DNA of 64,000 nucleotides from Vitis vinifera (taxonomy: Eukaryota; Streptophyta; Magnoliopsida; Vitales; Vitaceae): assembly GCF_030704535.1 (NCBI RefSeq), contig NC_081807.1:3079001-3143000 (forward strand). Direction: 5' to 3'. This document shows, in pieces, positions 46,325 to 62,479 of the stretch. Below the pieces are notes generated by a model. That model did not search any database. It was not told the origin of the DNA and saw only the letters and a program-made list of their open reading frames with translations. Within the stretch, counting starts at the first letter, position 1, and every line of letters starts with the position of its first letter. Position numbers and translations under genes: made by a program.

Positions 46325-46703
46325 TCACACACCCAAGCATGGTGTAGTGCATTGGGTGCCACCAGGCACTCTTCCACATAGATATGGGGCAGCTTGTATA
46401 TCCTGTCTTTTTGAGTGTTTCTTCCTCTTCTTAGCAGCTGGATGTTCTTTTTTCTTTAGATCTTCTAGGCAGTGAACGTCTGCTATGGATGTGAAGGATC
46501 TTGCCTTCCCGGAGTAATACCTCGACAACCCTCTCCTGCAAACCACAAATTCCAAAGGTTATATATCATTGAAAAAAATTACCCTTCTGCAGAAGGAATC
46601 AAACACTACACAGAAGGAAGGGAAACTTGTGTTCTTACTTCTGTGGAAGATTGGTCCTCAGTGCACCCATGTCAAAACACAGGTTTTCGATTTCTTCTCC
46701 CAT
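46325..46703 (-). CDS. OXS3-like small nuclear protein, two exons
   Basis: Exon 1 spans 46703-46639 (MGEEIENLCFDMGALRTNLP) and ends at an AA|GTAAGA donor. Exon 2 spans 46535-46325 after a TTTGCAG acceptor. They join in phase to 91 aa. The signature is the block RGLSRYYSGKARSFTSIADV followed by VEDL-type CLEDLKKKEHPAAKKRKKHS, shared with plant OXIDATIVE STRESS 3 and related short proteins. Those are nuclear, chromatin-associated and linked to heavy-metal and oxidative-stress tolerance. The basic KKRKKH run may be a nuclear signal. A TATA box sits about 95 bp upstream. It lies tail-to-tail with SAE2. The family call rests on motif recognition, and a lineage-specific paralogue is possible. Confidence 0.8.
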
Positions 46704-46794
46704 ATCAAATTTATCAGACAGAAAATAGAGTACAATGACAGAACAGGGTGTTTGATCGTGAGGAATTATAGAAGAAGGTGTTTGGTTTTTGATG

Positions 46795-46803
46795 ATTTAT
46801 AGA
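46795..46803 (-). promoter_or_regulatory. TATA box of the OXS3-like gene
   Basis: Minus-strand cctctataaatc lies about 95 bp before the start codon, a sensible distance for a short 5' UTR. The surrounding CT-rich sequence fits a plant core promoter. Confidence 0.6.
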
Positions 46804-46899
46804 GGAAGGAGTCTGCTGGTGAAGATTTATTTGAGTTTCAAAATGAAAAAAGAAAAACAGTTGGGGCTATAACCGTCAAGTGGGATGGTAATGGGGATA

Positions 46900-48418
46900 A
46901 GGGCTCCCGGCTCACACGTCATGGGATAGGAGTACTATAAAAGTGGGTTGGTTTGGAGCCTCTCAAAAGATTTGCGTCTATTGTTTTGGTTCCGAGGATA
47001 GACGGAGACACATCCACATCCTTATCTACACTCCCTCTTATTCATTCAACAGGCCTAACTTTTTTGAGGCATCCCACTTTGTGTCCCCACATCTATTCAC
47101 AATCTATGTTCCAACTTTAGTCTTTCATTGATGAAGGAGAGAGCTCAGATGACCTCAACCATCCACTTGCACGCCCTTGATCCAATTGCCATCACTTTGT
47201 GCTCCATGAATTGAACCAGTTTCAGCTTGTTTTCGTTTGTATTTGACTCTTTGTCATGCCTTAGACAGACCCACTGCCTAGGTTGGGCACACAATGCTTT
47301 GAACCGGGACAAATTCGTGGCCTTTCCTGGCCACTTGTCCTGTGACATTGATCCATGGAGGACCATACAAGTTTTCTGGGATGCAAAAAGTGCCTCATTA
47401 TGGAGCATGGGACACCCCACGCGCGCCACATTAGTCCATACCAGGATACAGCTTTCATACGCTAATTTAAGACCCCACAATTGTGACATCCTAGACATTC
47501 ATTCAATGACCATCATGGGCAATTCATATAGTTATAGATAACACCGGTACAGCCATGATGGCGGGTGAATGTTTGGCCGCTATGGCTGACCCTGGTCCAA
47601 GTTGGGTCAGGGTCAGAATCTCATTTCCGCATACTAGTTTTACTTGGGTCCTAGTTGAACAATCCAAGTCAGGGATACATGAACACTAGTTGGGTGGAAT
47701 TTTAGTTTAATTGTTGCCCCCAGTGATCTAAAACAATTTCAACATTTCTGATTTCAATCTTATTCTTAATTCATGTAATTCATATCAAGGTTGGATGCGT
47801 TTAGCTCATAACCATTCTATCAGTATGGCTGTATATATGGGTGGAAAGTGAAATTAATCAGAATATTTCTCTTCATATTTTACTCATTCATGGTTGATTT
47901 TAGTATGGTTCTCTTTTACTGCAGCTTGCAGGAGGATGATTCATAATTTCAAAGAACTTAGTTTCAGGGTCTAATGGAATATGGATTGCAAACTGATAGG
48001 CTCTCACATAATGTAAATGATGTATAAGATTAAATGAGTAATATAGATATGCTTGTTACACCCATCCGTATTAGTACATCAATCATACCAAATAAGCAAA
48101 TGACACAGTTCAACTTGGACCATGAACAAGATAGTACCCCAGGAGAGAAGAGACAGAAAGGAGAGAGTGAGAGAGGAGGAAGAAGAGAGAAAGCTGAAAA
48201 ACAAAGTGAAGGGAAAGAGCATACAGCAGTGCAGATTATTATGTAAGATGAGATGAGAAACGCCAACCCGCAGACCTTGGAAATGCTAACTATGTTACAT
48301 TCATGAAGTAGTGGTAAAGCCACCATGACTACACATGAATAAGGATCCCCCACAGGATGCTCAAAATTATAATGATCTAAACGATGGTTCAATTAGTCAA
48401 CCATATTTAGGATTTTTT
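46900..48418. other. intergenic, no gene recognised
   Basis: The block 47145-47541 is open in both a minus frame (117 codons) and a plus frame (104 codons). Its composition is more GC-rich than its neighbours, and it may be a piece of an unidentified repeat. A purine-rich run lies at 48140-48230. The part just before 48419 is probably the receptor kinase 3' UTR. Confidence 0.4.
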
Positions 48419-51034
48419 TTATCTACCACTGAGCCCAGAAAATTGGGCAAACATTGCAGTTCCTGAGTGCTCATCAATGACCTGAACTTCAGCTGGATTG
48501 TTACTCTCTTCTGGTGAGGACAGTGGGCGATTATCGGCTGTGGAAGTAGGAGGAACTACTGCAGGAGCAGGGGCGGCAGACAGTTTGCTTTCTTCCTCGG
48601 CCTTTCCTTGTAGTGAAGCCTCTTGTAGCTGCAAAGCATACTCCAAGTTCCACAGGACATCTCCCATGGAAGGTCTGTCAACACCATGATCAGCCAGGCA
48701 CTTCTCTGCGGCCTCAGCAAACTTTTTCATTGATTCAGGATTGATGGTGCCTGCCAGAAGGGGGTCGATGATCTTGTCCAGCAAGCCCTTCCTCTTCCAC
48801 TGCATTGCCCATTCAGCCAGGTTCACTTGCTCTCTTGGGAGTTGTGGGTTGATGGCAGGCCTTGCACACAATGCCTCTAGCAGCACTACCCCAAATGAAT
48901 ACACATCAGACTTGTCTGTCAACTGCTGCCTCCTGAAATACTCTGGGTCCAGATACCCGAAGCTCCCCTTCACTGCTGTGCTCACATGGCCCTGCTCCAT
49001 GGTGGGTGCATTTTTGGACAGCCCAAAATCAGCAACCTTAGCAATGAAGTTGTCATCAAGCAAAATGTTTGTTGTCTTAACGTCTCTATGGATGATCCCT
49101 TGTGCTGCACCAGTGTGAAGGTAATGAAGGCCGCGAGCCGCCCCGATACAGATCTCCAGCCTCTGCTTCCAGGACAATGAAGCCAAGTTCTTCCCATACA
49201 AATGATCCCTGAAAGGTCCATTGGACATGTACTCATACACCAGTATCATCTCTGAGTTTTCATCACAGTACCCAATCAGTGACACCAAGTGCCTGTGTCT
49301 GAGCTTTGACAACATCTGAATTTCTGTCTGGAACTCTGTGATACCTTGCTCTGATTGCGGGTTTCCTCTCTTGACAGCAACTTTGGTCCCATCATCGATC
49401 TCTCCCAGGTAGACATTGCCGAACCCACCAACTCCTATAATTGCATTTGAATCAAAGTTCTTAGTTGCTTCCTGTAATTCAGTGAATGAGAAGTATCGAC
49501 CTAGGCCTAGAGTAGATGAGTAGAAGCCGCTCTTATGAGACCCCAATGAGTTCTTGCTTGTCATGAAGCTGGTGTCTCCGGCATGAAGCGGGAGCAACCA
49601 TGAAGAAAAGCTGTTCCTCTTTTCCCAGTCATGAGGCCTTCTCTGCCACTTAATCACCATGGCACCAAGCCCCACAAAGGCTCCAAACATCATGGCAAAC
49701 CCGACGGCAGCCACCGCGTTGCGGTTACTTGAAGTCTCCGCCTTAGACCCATCAACACCGAACTCTCCATCCAAACTATTCACTGAATTGCTCATCTTCA
49801 AGATCTCCAAACCATTAATAATGGCGTTCACTGAACCAGTGTCCTGATTCATCGGACCAATCTGAACAGTGAGCTGATCAGACAGCAGGGAAGTATTCAC
49901 AACAATATCTTTATAATAAGGAGTCGCCAAAGCAGATGTGATTGTGGACAAATCCAACCCAGAAATGGCCATCCTCCCATTGATATACACATTGAAGTAG
50001 AGATCATTGAGAGATTTGCTCACAATATCGCAGAAATGCATCCGGATAAGGTACCCAAATGAAGGATCAATGTTAAAGTTCCATGTTACATTGAAGTTTG
50101 GATTGGTAACCCGGGCATCCGCCATTTGAATAGCTGAGGCATACACCAGTTGGGGTGCTATCAGCGGGGACTCGCCCTCAGGGTAGGTGATGACGCTCGG
50201 AGAAACCGAAACGCTCTTAGCCAAGACATCGGACTTGAGGTATGGGTGATCAGACACCCATGTCCTCCCCAGTGTATCGTTCTGAGAATTGATCAAGGGG
50301 CCTCCCATGTTGAGCCTGTACACTACCTGGTATGAGTAGGAGGACAGCCCTGAAAAGTCCCCGACAGGGAAAAGAGCCGAGCCGGTATCCGTGATCAAGA
50401 TGTCCGGAGCTGAAACCACCTCAATGGCATTGACGAACGCCACAGAATTCCTCATTGGGCTGAACTTGAGGGTGAAACGCTCATTGGTAACATTTACAAG
50501 GTACTCCTTGAGGACCCATTCAGTACTATTATCGAGATTGAAACTGTGGAGAAGAACCACCTGATCCGTCGACACTGAGAAAACAGCATGCTGGAGATCA
50601 AACTCAGTGTTATTCATAGGAAAGAAATGAAGCCTAACCCAATGCCACCCTGGGCGGGACATGCGAAAGCTGTAAGTAGTATCCTCGACAAAGATCCTGG
50701 CCGTCAAGTATATAGGCGAAGGAACATCTGCAGATGGGACTGAGATTTGGATATCATCTTCGGAAGAAATGTATGGGGCGGCCTGCTGATCAGTCTTGAA
50801 GACTCTGCCGTCAGGGAGGGGGGAGGAGGTGGTGCCTCCGCAGTCAATGAGGTAGCTATCTTGTGGGGTGTAGGTGGAGGCTGGGGCAGCAGATGTGATG
50901 GTGAAGGTGCTGGCAAAGAAGACACAGAATAGACCCAGGAGGACAGTAGAGGCCGCCATTGATGAAAATGGCGACGAAGATGAGAATTCTGAAGGATTAA
51001 TGTGAATTCCTCTATGTTTCTTTTCCATCTTCAT
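48419..51034 (-). CDS. CrRLK1L receptor-like kinase, BUPS-like
   Basis: A single intronless frame of 871 aa, as is usual for CrRLK1L (malectin-like) kinases. A hydrophobic signal sequence starts after Met26 (STVLLGLFCVFFAST). The true start may be Met1 or Met26. Two malectin-like modules span about residues 60-420, with many N-glycosylation sites (NNTE, NDT, NVTW). A membrane segment lies near 440-462 and a Ser/Thr kinase near 525-800. Key motifs are GVGGFGNVY (about 533), VAVKRG, HRDVKTTNILL (about 648), DFGLSK (about 668) and GSFGYLDPEYF. A tail rich in A, P and S ends AQFSGLSGR. Such receptors sit in the plasma membrane and sense RALF peptides and wall state. The juxtamembrane and C-terminal sequence point to the pollen-tube BUPS1/2 clade, by recognition only. 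The active site looks intact. Confidence 0.93.
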   Translation of the reverse strand: MKMEKKHRGIHINPSEFSSSSPFSSMAASTVLLGLFCVFFASTFTITSAAPASTYTPQDSYLIDCGGTTSSPLPDGRVFKTDQQAAPYISSEDDIQISVPSADVPSPIYLTARIFVEDTTYSFRMSRPGWHWVRLHFFPMNNTEFDLQHAVFSVSTDQVVLLHSFNLDNSTEWVLKEYLVNVTNERFTLKFSPMRNSVAFVNAIEVVSAPDILITDTGSALFPVGDFSGLSSYSYQVVYRLNMGGPLINSQNDTLGRTWVSDHPYLKSDVLAKSVSVSPSVITYPEGESPLIAPQLVYASAIQMADARVTNPNFNVTWNFNIDPSFGYLIRMHFCDIVSKSLNDLYFNVYINGRMAISGLDLSTITSALATPYYKDIVVNTSLLSDQLTVQIGPMNQDTGSVNAIINGLEILKMSNSVNSLDGEFGVDGSKAETSSNRNAVAAVGFAMMFGAFVGLGAMVIKWQRRPHDWEKRNSFSSWLLPLHAGDTSFMTSKNSLGSHKSGFYSSTLGLGRYFSFTELQEATKNFDSNAIIGVGGFGNVYLGEIDDGTKVAVKRGNPQSEQGITEFQTEIQMLSKLRHRHLVSLIGYCDENSEMILVYEYMSNGPFRDHLYGKNLASLSWKQRLEICIGAARGLHYLHTGAAQGIIHRDVKTTNILLDDNFIAKVADFGLSKNAPTMEQGHVSTAVKGSFGYLDPEYFRRQQLTDKSDVYSFGVVLLEALCARPAINPQLPREQVNLAEWAMQWKRKGLLDKIIDPLLAGTINPESMKKFAEAAEKCLADHGVDRPSMGDVLWNLEYALQLQEASLQGKAEEESKLSAAPAPAVVPPTSTADNRPLSSPEESNNPAEVQVIDEHSGTAMFAQFSGLSGR

Positions 51035-52383
51035 CTCCCTCCTGGGTGAGGAGGAGGGTGAATTGAAAAAGATAGAAAAAGAAAATTTGATGGTCTCTTT
51101 CTTCGTTTCTCCTCTGCAATGGTTTCTAAGTTAATGATTGGATTATAAGTGGTCATAGCCGGAAACAGCTATTTGCATTCCCAATAATAAGGCCATTTTT
51201 GTGGGATTGATTTTTGTTACACGACTGTTTATTTTGGCGCCTATACTTAGTAACTACCAACCGAATAACGGAAACAAACACTTATTTTCACAAGAAATGG
51301 TCAACCCATCTTTCTTTTTCTTTCTTAATGATTTTGTGACAGGTTGGCTTTCATGACTATGGCCAATTTTTCTCTTGTAAATCAATATTTGCATATAATT
51401 TCTTTGCTGGAAATTGGTTATACTTTTAGGTAATGTTTGGAGCATGGAATAAAAAATAAGAATGAAAATGATTTTTCATGTAATTTTATAAGAGCTTTCT
51501 ATCGGATCAATCTACCTTAATATGAATTTTGTTGAAAATATATTTCCCTTTTTGCATAAGTATCTACATTCAGTCGTCTAGATATTATCTACTTTGAGTC
51601 CAATAGGATACTTATGACTTTTAAAACGAGTCTATAAGATTAAGAAGAACTTATGCATATATAGTTTTAATAATTTTTTTTTTCCTATATGATGTAGGAT
51701 ATTATAAATACCCTATATGTAAACATAGCATCCTCGTTATGTTCTATAAAATTATGGACCTAAATACATATACACTCTTTATAGGACCAAACAAATCTAC
51801 ATACCAGAATCAAGGATCGATTATGATATCATTTGTAAAAAATTATTTAGATCAAGTTTCTATTCATAAAATGATTTGTTAATTTTAATTTTGATTTATG
51901 AATTATGTTGATACGGTCCAATATTACTCACAATTTTAATTCTACTTAAATATCTATCTTTAACATAATAGATCAAATCATGTCAAAATAACCTCAAAAT
52001 TTTGATTAGGGCGTTATTTTGATATTTTTGGCCTTGATGCCTTAAATTTGTTTTTTTAAAAAATAAAAATAATTTATTATTATTTAAAAAAAACATTGGT
52101 ATGTGATTGGTTTTTAAAGAATAAAAAACAAAAAACTTATCTGGCAAGTTATTTTTAAAAATAATTTTTATATTTTGATTTTGTATAAAGAATTATAAAT
52201 TCAGCTTATATTAAATTCAATTAAATTTAATTTGAGTCATATTTAAAATAAAGAAAATTCAATTAAAATAAATATTTTTTTAGTAAAATATAAATATTAA
52301 TTTTTTTTTTAAATATAGTCATTTATAAAAGAAAAACTAGCAAATTCACTTCAATTAGTTTTTGTCTGTGGCTAGTTGATATC
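51035..52383. other. intergenic, RLK 5' flank
   Basis: The first 100 bases are probably the 5' UTR and core promoter of the minus-strand receptor kinase. The rest is AT-rich with no gene seen. Confidence 0.45.
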
Positions 52384-52736
52384 AAGGGTTATTTGGTTAA
52401 ATGGGTCTAAATAACCTTCATATTTACAAAAATAACCCATCCTAAAAAGGTATAAAAAAAAAAAATCTAATTGAAACAAAAATACCTCTCATATTATCTT
52501 TCTCTAACACTTACAACTTCTCCTCTTCTACTTCATTTATAAGCTCTTTGTAAATGACCCAAATATGAGGGTATAATTTTCTTCGATTTTTTAAGGAAGA
52601 GGAGAAATTGTAAGTGTTGGAGGGAAACAAAAGGAGGGATATTTTTGTCAGGTCATTTTTTTTTTATACTTTTTAAAGGATGGATTATTTTTGTTAATAT
52701 GGAGGTTATTTTGACTCATTTAACCAAATAACCCTT
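52384..52736. mobile_element. 350-bp foldback MITE upstream of RPT4
   Basis: The left arm (aagggttatttggttaaatg at 52384) is matched inversely by the right arm ending catttaaccaaataaccctt at 52736. Pairing continues for about 145-150 bp per arm through aataacc, acaaaaataa-cccatcct, tataaaaaa and cacttacaa-ttctcctcttcc, around a loop of about 50 bp. It has no coding capacity. It lies about 360 bp upstream of the RPT4 start codon and may influence that promoter. Confidence 0.8.
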
Positions 52737-52948
52737 ATATTAATTGGATCAATTTTTAAGTTTAAAATTATTTTTATAAATTAATTAATTTAATTAATGA
52801 TAATATTTTAAAAAGTTTAAAGAAAATTTAAATAGAATAAATTAATATAATTGGAGTGTAAGTTAAAATCTAAACTAAATTTATTTAAAATTTTTTAAAA
52901 AAATTTAAATTTATCATCCAATTAATTAGAAAAACTAATAATTCTACA

Positions 52949-52960
52949 TGCCACGTGGCA
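52949..52960. promoter_or_regulatory. 12-bp palindromic G-box
   Basis: tgccacgtggca is a perfect palindrome centred on the CACGTG core, about 133 bp before the RPT4 start codon, and is followed by a TATA-like attatatatata at 52967. This is a strong candidate site for bZIP or bHLH factors (light, ABA or stress control). Binding is inferred. Confidence 0.7.
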
Positions 52961-53092
52961 AAAAAAATTATATATATATATTAGAAGTAAAAACTTAGTA
53001 GTACTAGACGAGGTTTTCTTCTTTGCTTGAGGAACAAGGCGAGCGCAGTCTCGTTATCTTCCAAGCAGCAGTGCAAGAGCGAGAGAGAAACG

Positions 53093-59029
<5,937 letters not shown>

Positions 59030-59052
59030 AAAAACCCAGCTTGTCAATCTCT

Positions 59053-59149
59053 CTGTTTTGTTTGGGAATATGTTTGGGGGCTGCCCGGAGACTGAATGCA
59101 GCATGGAGAACTGGGATCAAGTGTGTGCTGTAATGTTGATTTGGAAAGG
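59053..59149 (+). pseudogene. decayed duplicate of RPT4 exon 10
   Basis: The stretch ctgttttgtttggg...ggctgcccggagactgaatg...gatcaagtgtgtgctgtaatg...gatttggaaag aligns with the end of RPT4 intron 9 and exon 10 (about 58930-59023). Substitutions are scattered, and the acceptor AG has become GG. It lies just after the RPT4 stop, so it forms part of the presumed 3' UTR. Confidence 0.75.
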
Positions 59150-59991
59150 TTTTTTGAGCCAAGTATATTCAATTTCTTAACCATGGATAATGAAAGTCCA
59201 ATTTACTGGGGAATGCTGGCCAAATGTGACTCCTGTCTTAAAAGGTGAATTATTGAATTGGATTTATTACTTATATTTCATGTCACTTAAAATTTATCTC
59301 GGACGCAAACATCAAACTACAATGAGATATTTTATCAATCCAAAGTTTTCTTAAGTTTTTATCGTAGAAGTAAGGGATGTTACTGTGGCCGGCAAGACCT
59401 GAACCGTATGGGATTGATGTGGAATCACCCCAACACATAGCCCATGTGATCCCGCTTTTTCTCTCACTAGGGTCTCTTATGGTTTAAATATTTGAGGGTG
59501 GCTATGCTTTATAAGCATACCTGATTTTTAGATGATTTAGCAGTTCCCAATGAACAATTGATCAGGCTTTTCAGGTTCAAGTTGGAATCTGATAAAGCTA
59601 CTCTCGGTTGTCATTCAATTTCAGACGATGAAAAGCCTGATCTCAATACAGTGGCTGTTTTGGCCAAAATCTTCTTTTAACATATCTTCTACGTTTCATC
59701 CAAATTTTTAACCACTTGGAGGGACTCTGTAAGGGTTTGGTCCATAGCCAGGCAGAATTGAGCAGTAGGATCAAAATAATGTACAAAGGGTAGATACACA
59801 TCTGACTTGCACTGAATTGGATTCTGAATGAAAATGACGGTGTAGATGTGTAACACGGTCTTCGATTACCATTACTCGTCAAGGCGTTCAAAACGCTGAC
59901 TAAATACAAATATGCAAACCCTAAAATTCCAAAATAAATTGGCAAATGATCAAGCAAGGGATTTACGTCACCATAAATGATATCAAAACTT
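59150..59991. other. intergenic between RPT4 and a minus-strand gene
   Basis: Presumed 3' flanks of both genes. The patch at 59380-59500 (ggccggcaagacctgaacc..., ctcactagggtctctt) has the look of a repeat but was not identified. Confidence 0.4.
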
Positions 59992-60356
59992 TCATAGCCC
60001 CAAATGATCAACCTTGGTGTTGGTTAACCACTCGTGCAAGGGAAAATCTGGAGATGTAGAAGCATTTTTAGGGTACTGCTGTTGAAGAAGGTACCCAAAT
60101 CAAGTTTCAATCATGGGTTCTGGGCCAGATGGCTCAGTGCGAGATCTGTTAGACTGGCGCACAGAGTTGAAAAGAATGTCCTTGATAACCTGAGGGAGAA
60201 GAAATGTGTAAAGAAGACTAAACAGAAGTTAACAATGCCTATAAACTTCAATACTAGATTATCTGAAGACTGACTCACCTGCGACATTAGCCCATGCACT
60301 TGCTCAACAGTAATCTTTGCACTATCTCGAGTTATCTTAGCAAGTTGAGATTCCTC
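59992..60356 (-). CDS. C-terminal exons of an unrecognised gene, with in-frame TGA
   Basis: Two minus-strand exons with good splice signals: 60356-60279 (78 nt, EESQLAKITRDSAKITVEQV then HGLMSQ) and 60189-59992 (VIKDILFNSVRQSNRSRTE, SGPEPMIET, TGA at 60102-60100, then FGYLLQQQYPKNASTS, DFPLHEWLTNTKVDHLGL and a final stop). The junction is in phase. I do not recognise the family. Sequence past the TGA still reads like protein, so the TGA may be a recent TGG-to-TGA change, or the protein may simply end at ET. Upstream exons should lie above 60.4 kb. A coding-like stretch at about 60770-60905 (DEQQQEKKMLRRGIKQRK) could be one, but its splice phase does not fit. Confidence 0.5.
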
Positions 60357-61489
60357 CTGCAATTCACAAAAAGGAGTCCCAGATAAAGAGATGACGGGGT
60401 AAAGATCAAGCATGAAGGGTCATAAGTGAATAGGAATAAATTAGAAGAAAGCAGGTGTCTACAGTATGTTACCTGTGAGGTGCTAAAAATGTAATTGAAT
60501 TTTGAATAATATAAGCATTTTTACATTAATTCCTGTTTATTGGGGACAGTGGAAAACCAACTAGATATCACCCGATCTGACATAGTGGTGCAGCACAACT
60601 AAAGGTCTCAAAAATAAAACTTGGATTTGCAAATCAGATTCAACAAATATGATTGTTTTGTTTCTATGAAAATAGATCCGCATCAGAAAAGCATAACGTA
60701 GAGTCATCAACCGAGAAGCATGTGATTATCAGGCTGGGGAAGAAACAAGGGAAATTCTTAAAGAAAAGAACTTAACAAATCTGTTTTGATTCCCCCAGAG
60801 GAGGAGATGAAGGAGAAGAGATTGCAATAAGAAACTTTCTTTGTTTAATGCCCCTTCTGAGCATTTTCTTTTCTTGCTGTTGTTCATCCAAGAAAACCAA
60901 GCATTGAGTGCAGACATAGAAAAGTATGTCAAAAATTTACTTGTAGAGGTTATTTTGTTATATACAAACAGCTAGAAAATTTCTGCCAGCAAATGACTGC
61001 TATAGAACAATAGATTCAATGGGGGAAACGTAGATGAGTACATGGACCAATGAGCAGCAAATCTGAAGTTTCCCAGCAAAAGCAACATCTACATTTGGGT
61101 GTGGGCTAAAGTCTATTAAAACATAGAATAAGTTCTGCTTCAAGCCTGGAGCTATGAAAGTAAAAGAGCTCATGGGAAGTTCCTATTTATAGCCCTTCAT
61201 CCGCTTAACATGGACATTTTTGGAAAATGAACCCAGACAGTTAGAGCAACAGAGAGTTCTAAAAATGTTAGAGAACAAGATAATTTCCCTCTGCCATTCT
61301 AACCAGCTGCTTTCATTTTTCATGATTCTTGGAAACATGGGCAACAAAACTGCAATGAATGACCGCTAGTAGTATAATGAAGGGGTAACTGAAAGCTGAC
61401 ACTAAACAACCTTAAAAGTGCAGTTTGTTTATTCGTAACCGTATAACAGAAGAATCAATATCAATGATCATTATGTACATCCTAGGTTT
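60357..61489. other. upstream part of the unrecognised minus-strand gene or intergenic
   Basis: No exon can be defined with confidence, apart from the weak candidate at about 60770-60905. If the gene is real, this region and beyond hold its introns. Confidence 0.3.
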
Positions 61490-61680
61490 GGATCTACAGG
61501 GTCATCAAGAGTTGTCATACTCGTATAGGCCTTTTGTACTTCTTGTATAGCCTTCCTTGGTTAGTGGAGGTTTACCTAGCTCTTTTGATTAGGTTTGTAC
61601 ATCATGGGGAAAATTCCTCATCCTTCTCATGTTTCTTTTCTTATTTAATATACATGTTTGCTTCTGATTCAAATATATAT
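61490..61680 (+). mobile_element. LINE 3' tail fragment
   Basis: Sequence such as ccttttgtacttcttgtata, attcctcatccttctcatg and tatttaatata matches the reverse complement of the tail at 26376-26477. There is no coding part, so this is a severely 5'-truncated copy or the remnant of one. Confidence 0.55.
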
Positions 61681-62479
61681 ATATCCATCAATGATCATTA
61701 TGTGTTGTAGACTTGTGTCACGTAGGAAACCATATGTATCAGAAAATTGTAATTATCCTCCCAACAATGCTCATGTGGCAGCCACAATATTAAAAAAACC
61801 AAAATTTAAAAAAAGCCTCAAATAGTTACTATTAGGCACCTTAAGAAAAAGCGTGCCTGAGAATTTTTGTGTGGACTGTGTATTTACTACTTAGGAAAGT
61901 AAGGAAGATGCCAACACATAAAGATACATTGACGTTTAGTTTGCATCCCTTTTTATAGGTAATCTTTCTTTTTCTTCTTCTACTTTTTCTCATCCCTACT
62001 GGGACTCAAGCCTGGAACCACCTAACCCCATCCTAACCCTTACTTCTTGAGTCAAGCCTCAAAGGCATATTTTATTGCATCCATGAGTCTAAGCTAATGA
62101 GGGAACTTATAAAAAGAAATTGATATGGATGGAAATCATGAGATATGCAATGGATGCAGATTGACTGAGATACTATTTAGCATTGGAAGAGGGAGTCGCT
62201 AGAATCTCATACTCAAAACGGTCCTATGGAACAAGCAATTAGGGAATTGGATAATGTATTGTCTAATCACAACTTTTGGCAAACTATAAATTGCATGTAT
62301 ACTTTATCCGGTTAGAGCTTGAACACCTACATAGGTGAATTGATACCTGCCATTAGCATCTACAATTTCATTTAAAAACACATCTACAATCCTTGCATAG
62401 TGCTCTAAGGGATTTGCAAAAAATTGAAGTGGCTTGCTTATGGAAACCCTAGAGAACAAACCACACTCAGTGAAGTGGT

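Noticed and set aside
46931..46942. Plus-strand actataaaagtg as a TATA box
   Set aside because: No plus-strand gene follows it. The convincing TATA box here is on the minus strand at 46795-46803.
47145..47541. 117-codon minus and 104-codon plus frames over the same bases
   Set aside because: Both strands open at once, neither has a recognisable domain. Probably a GC-richer repeat fragment rather than a gene.
50704..50932. Frames opposite the receptor kinase start
   Set aside because: Low-complexity antisense or shifted readings of the malectin-domain coding region.
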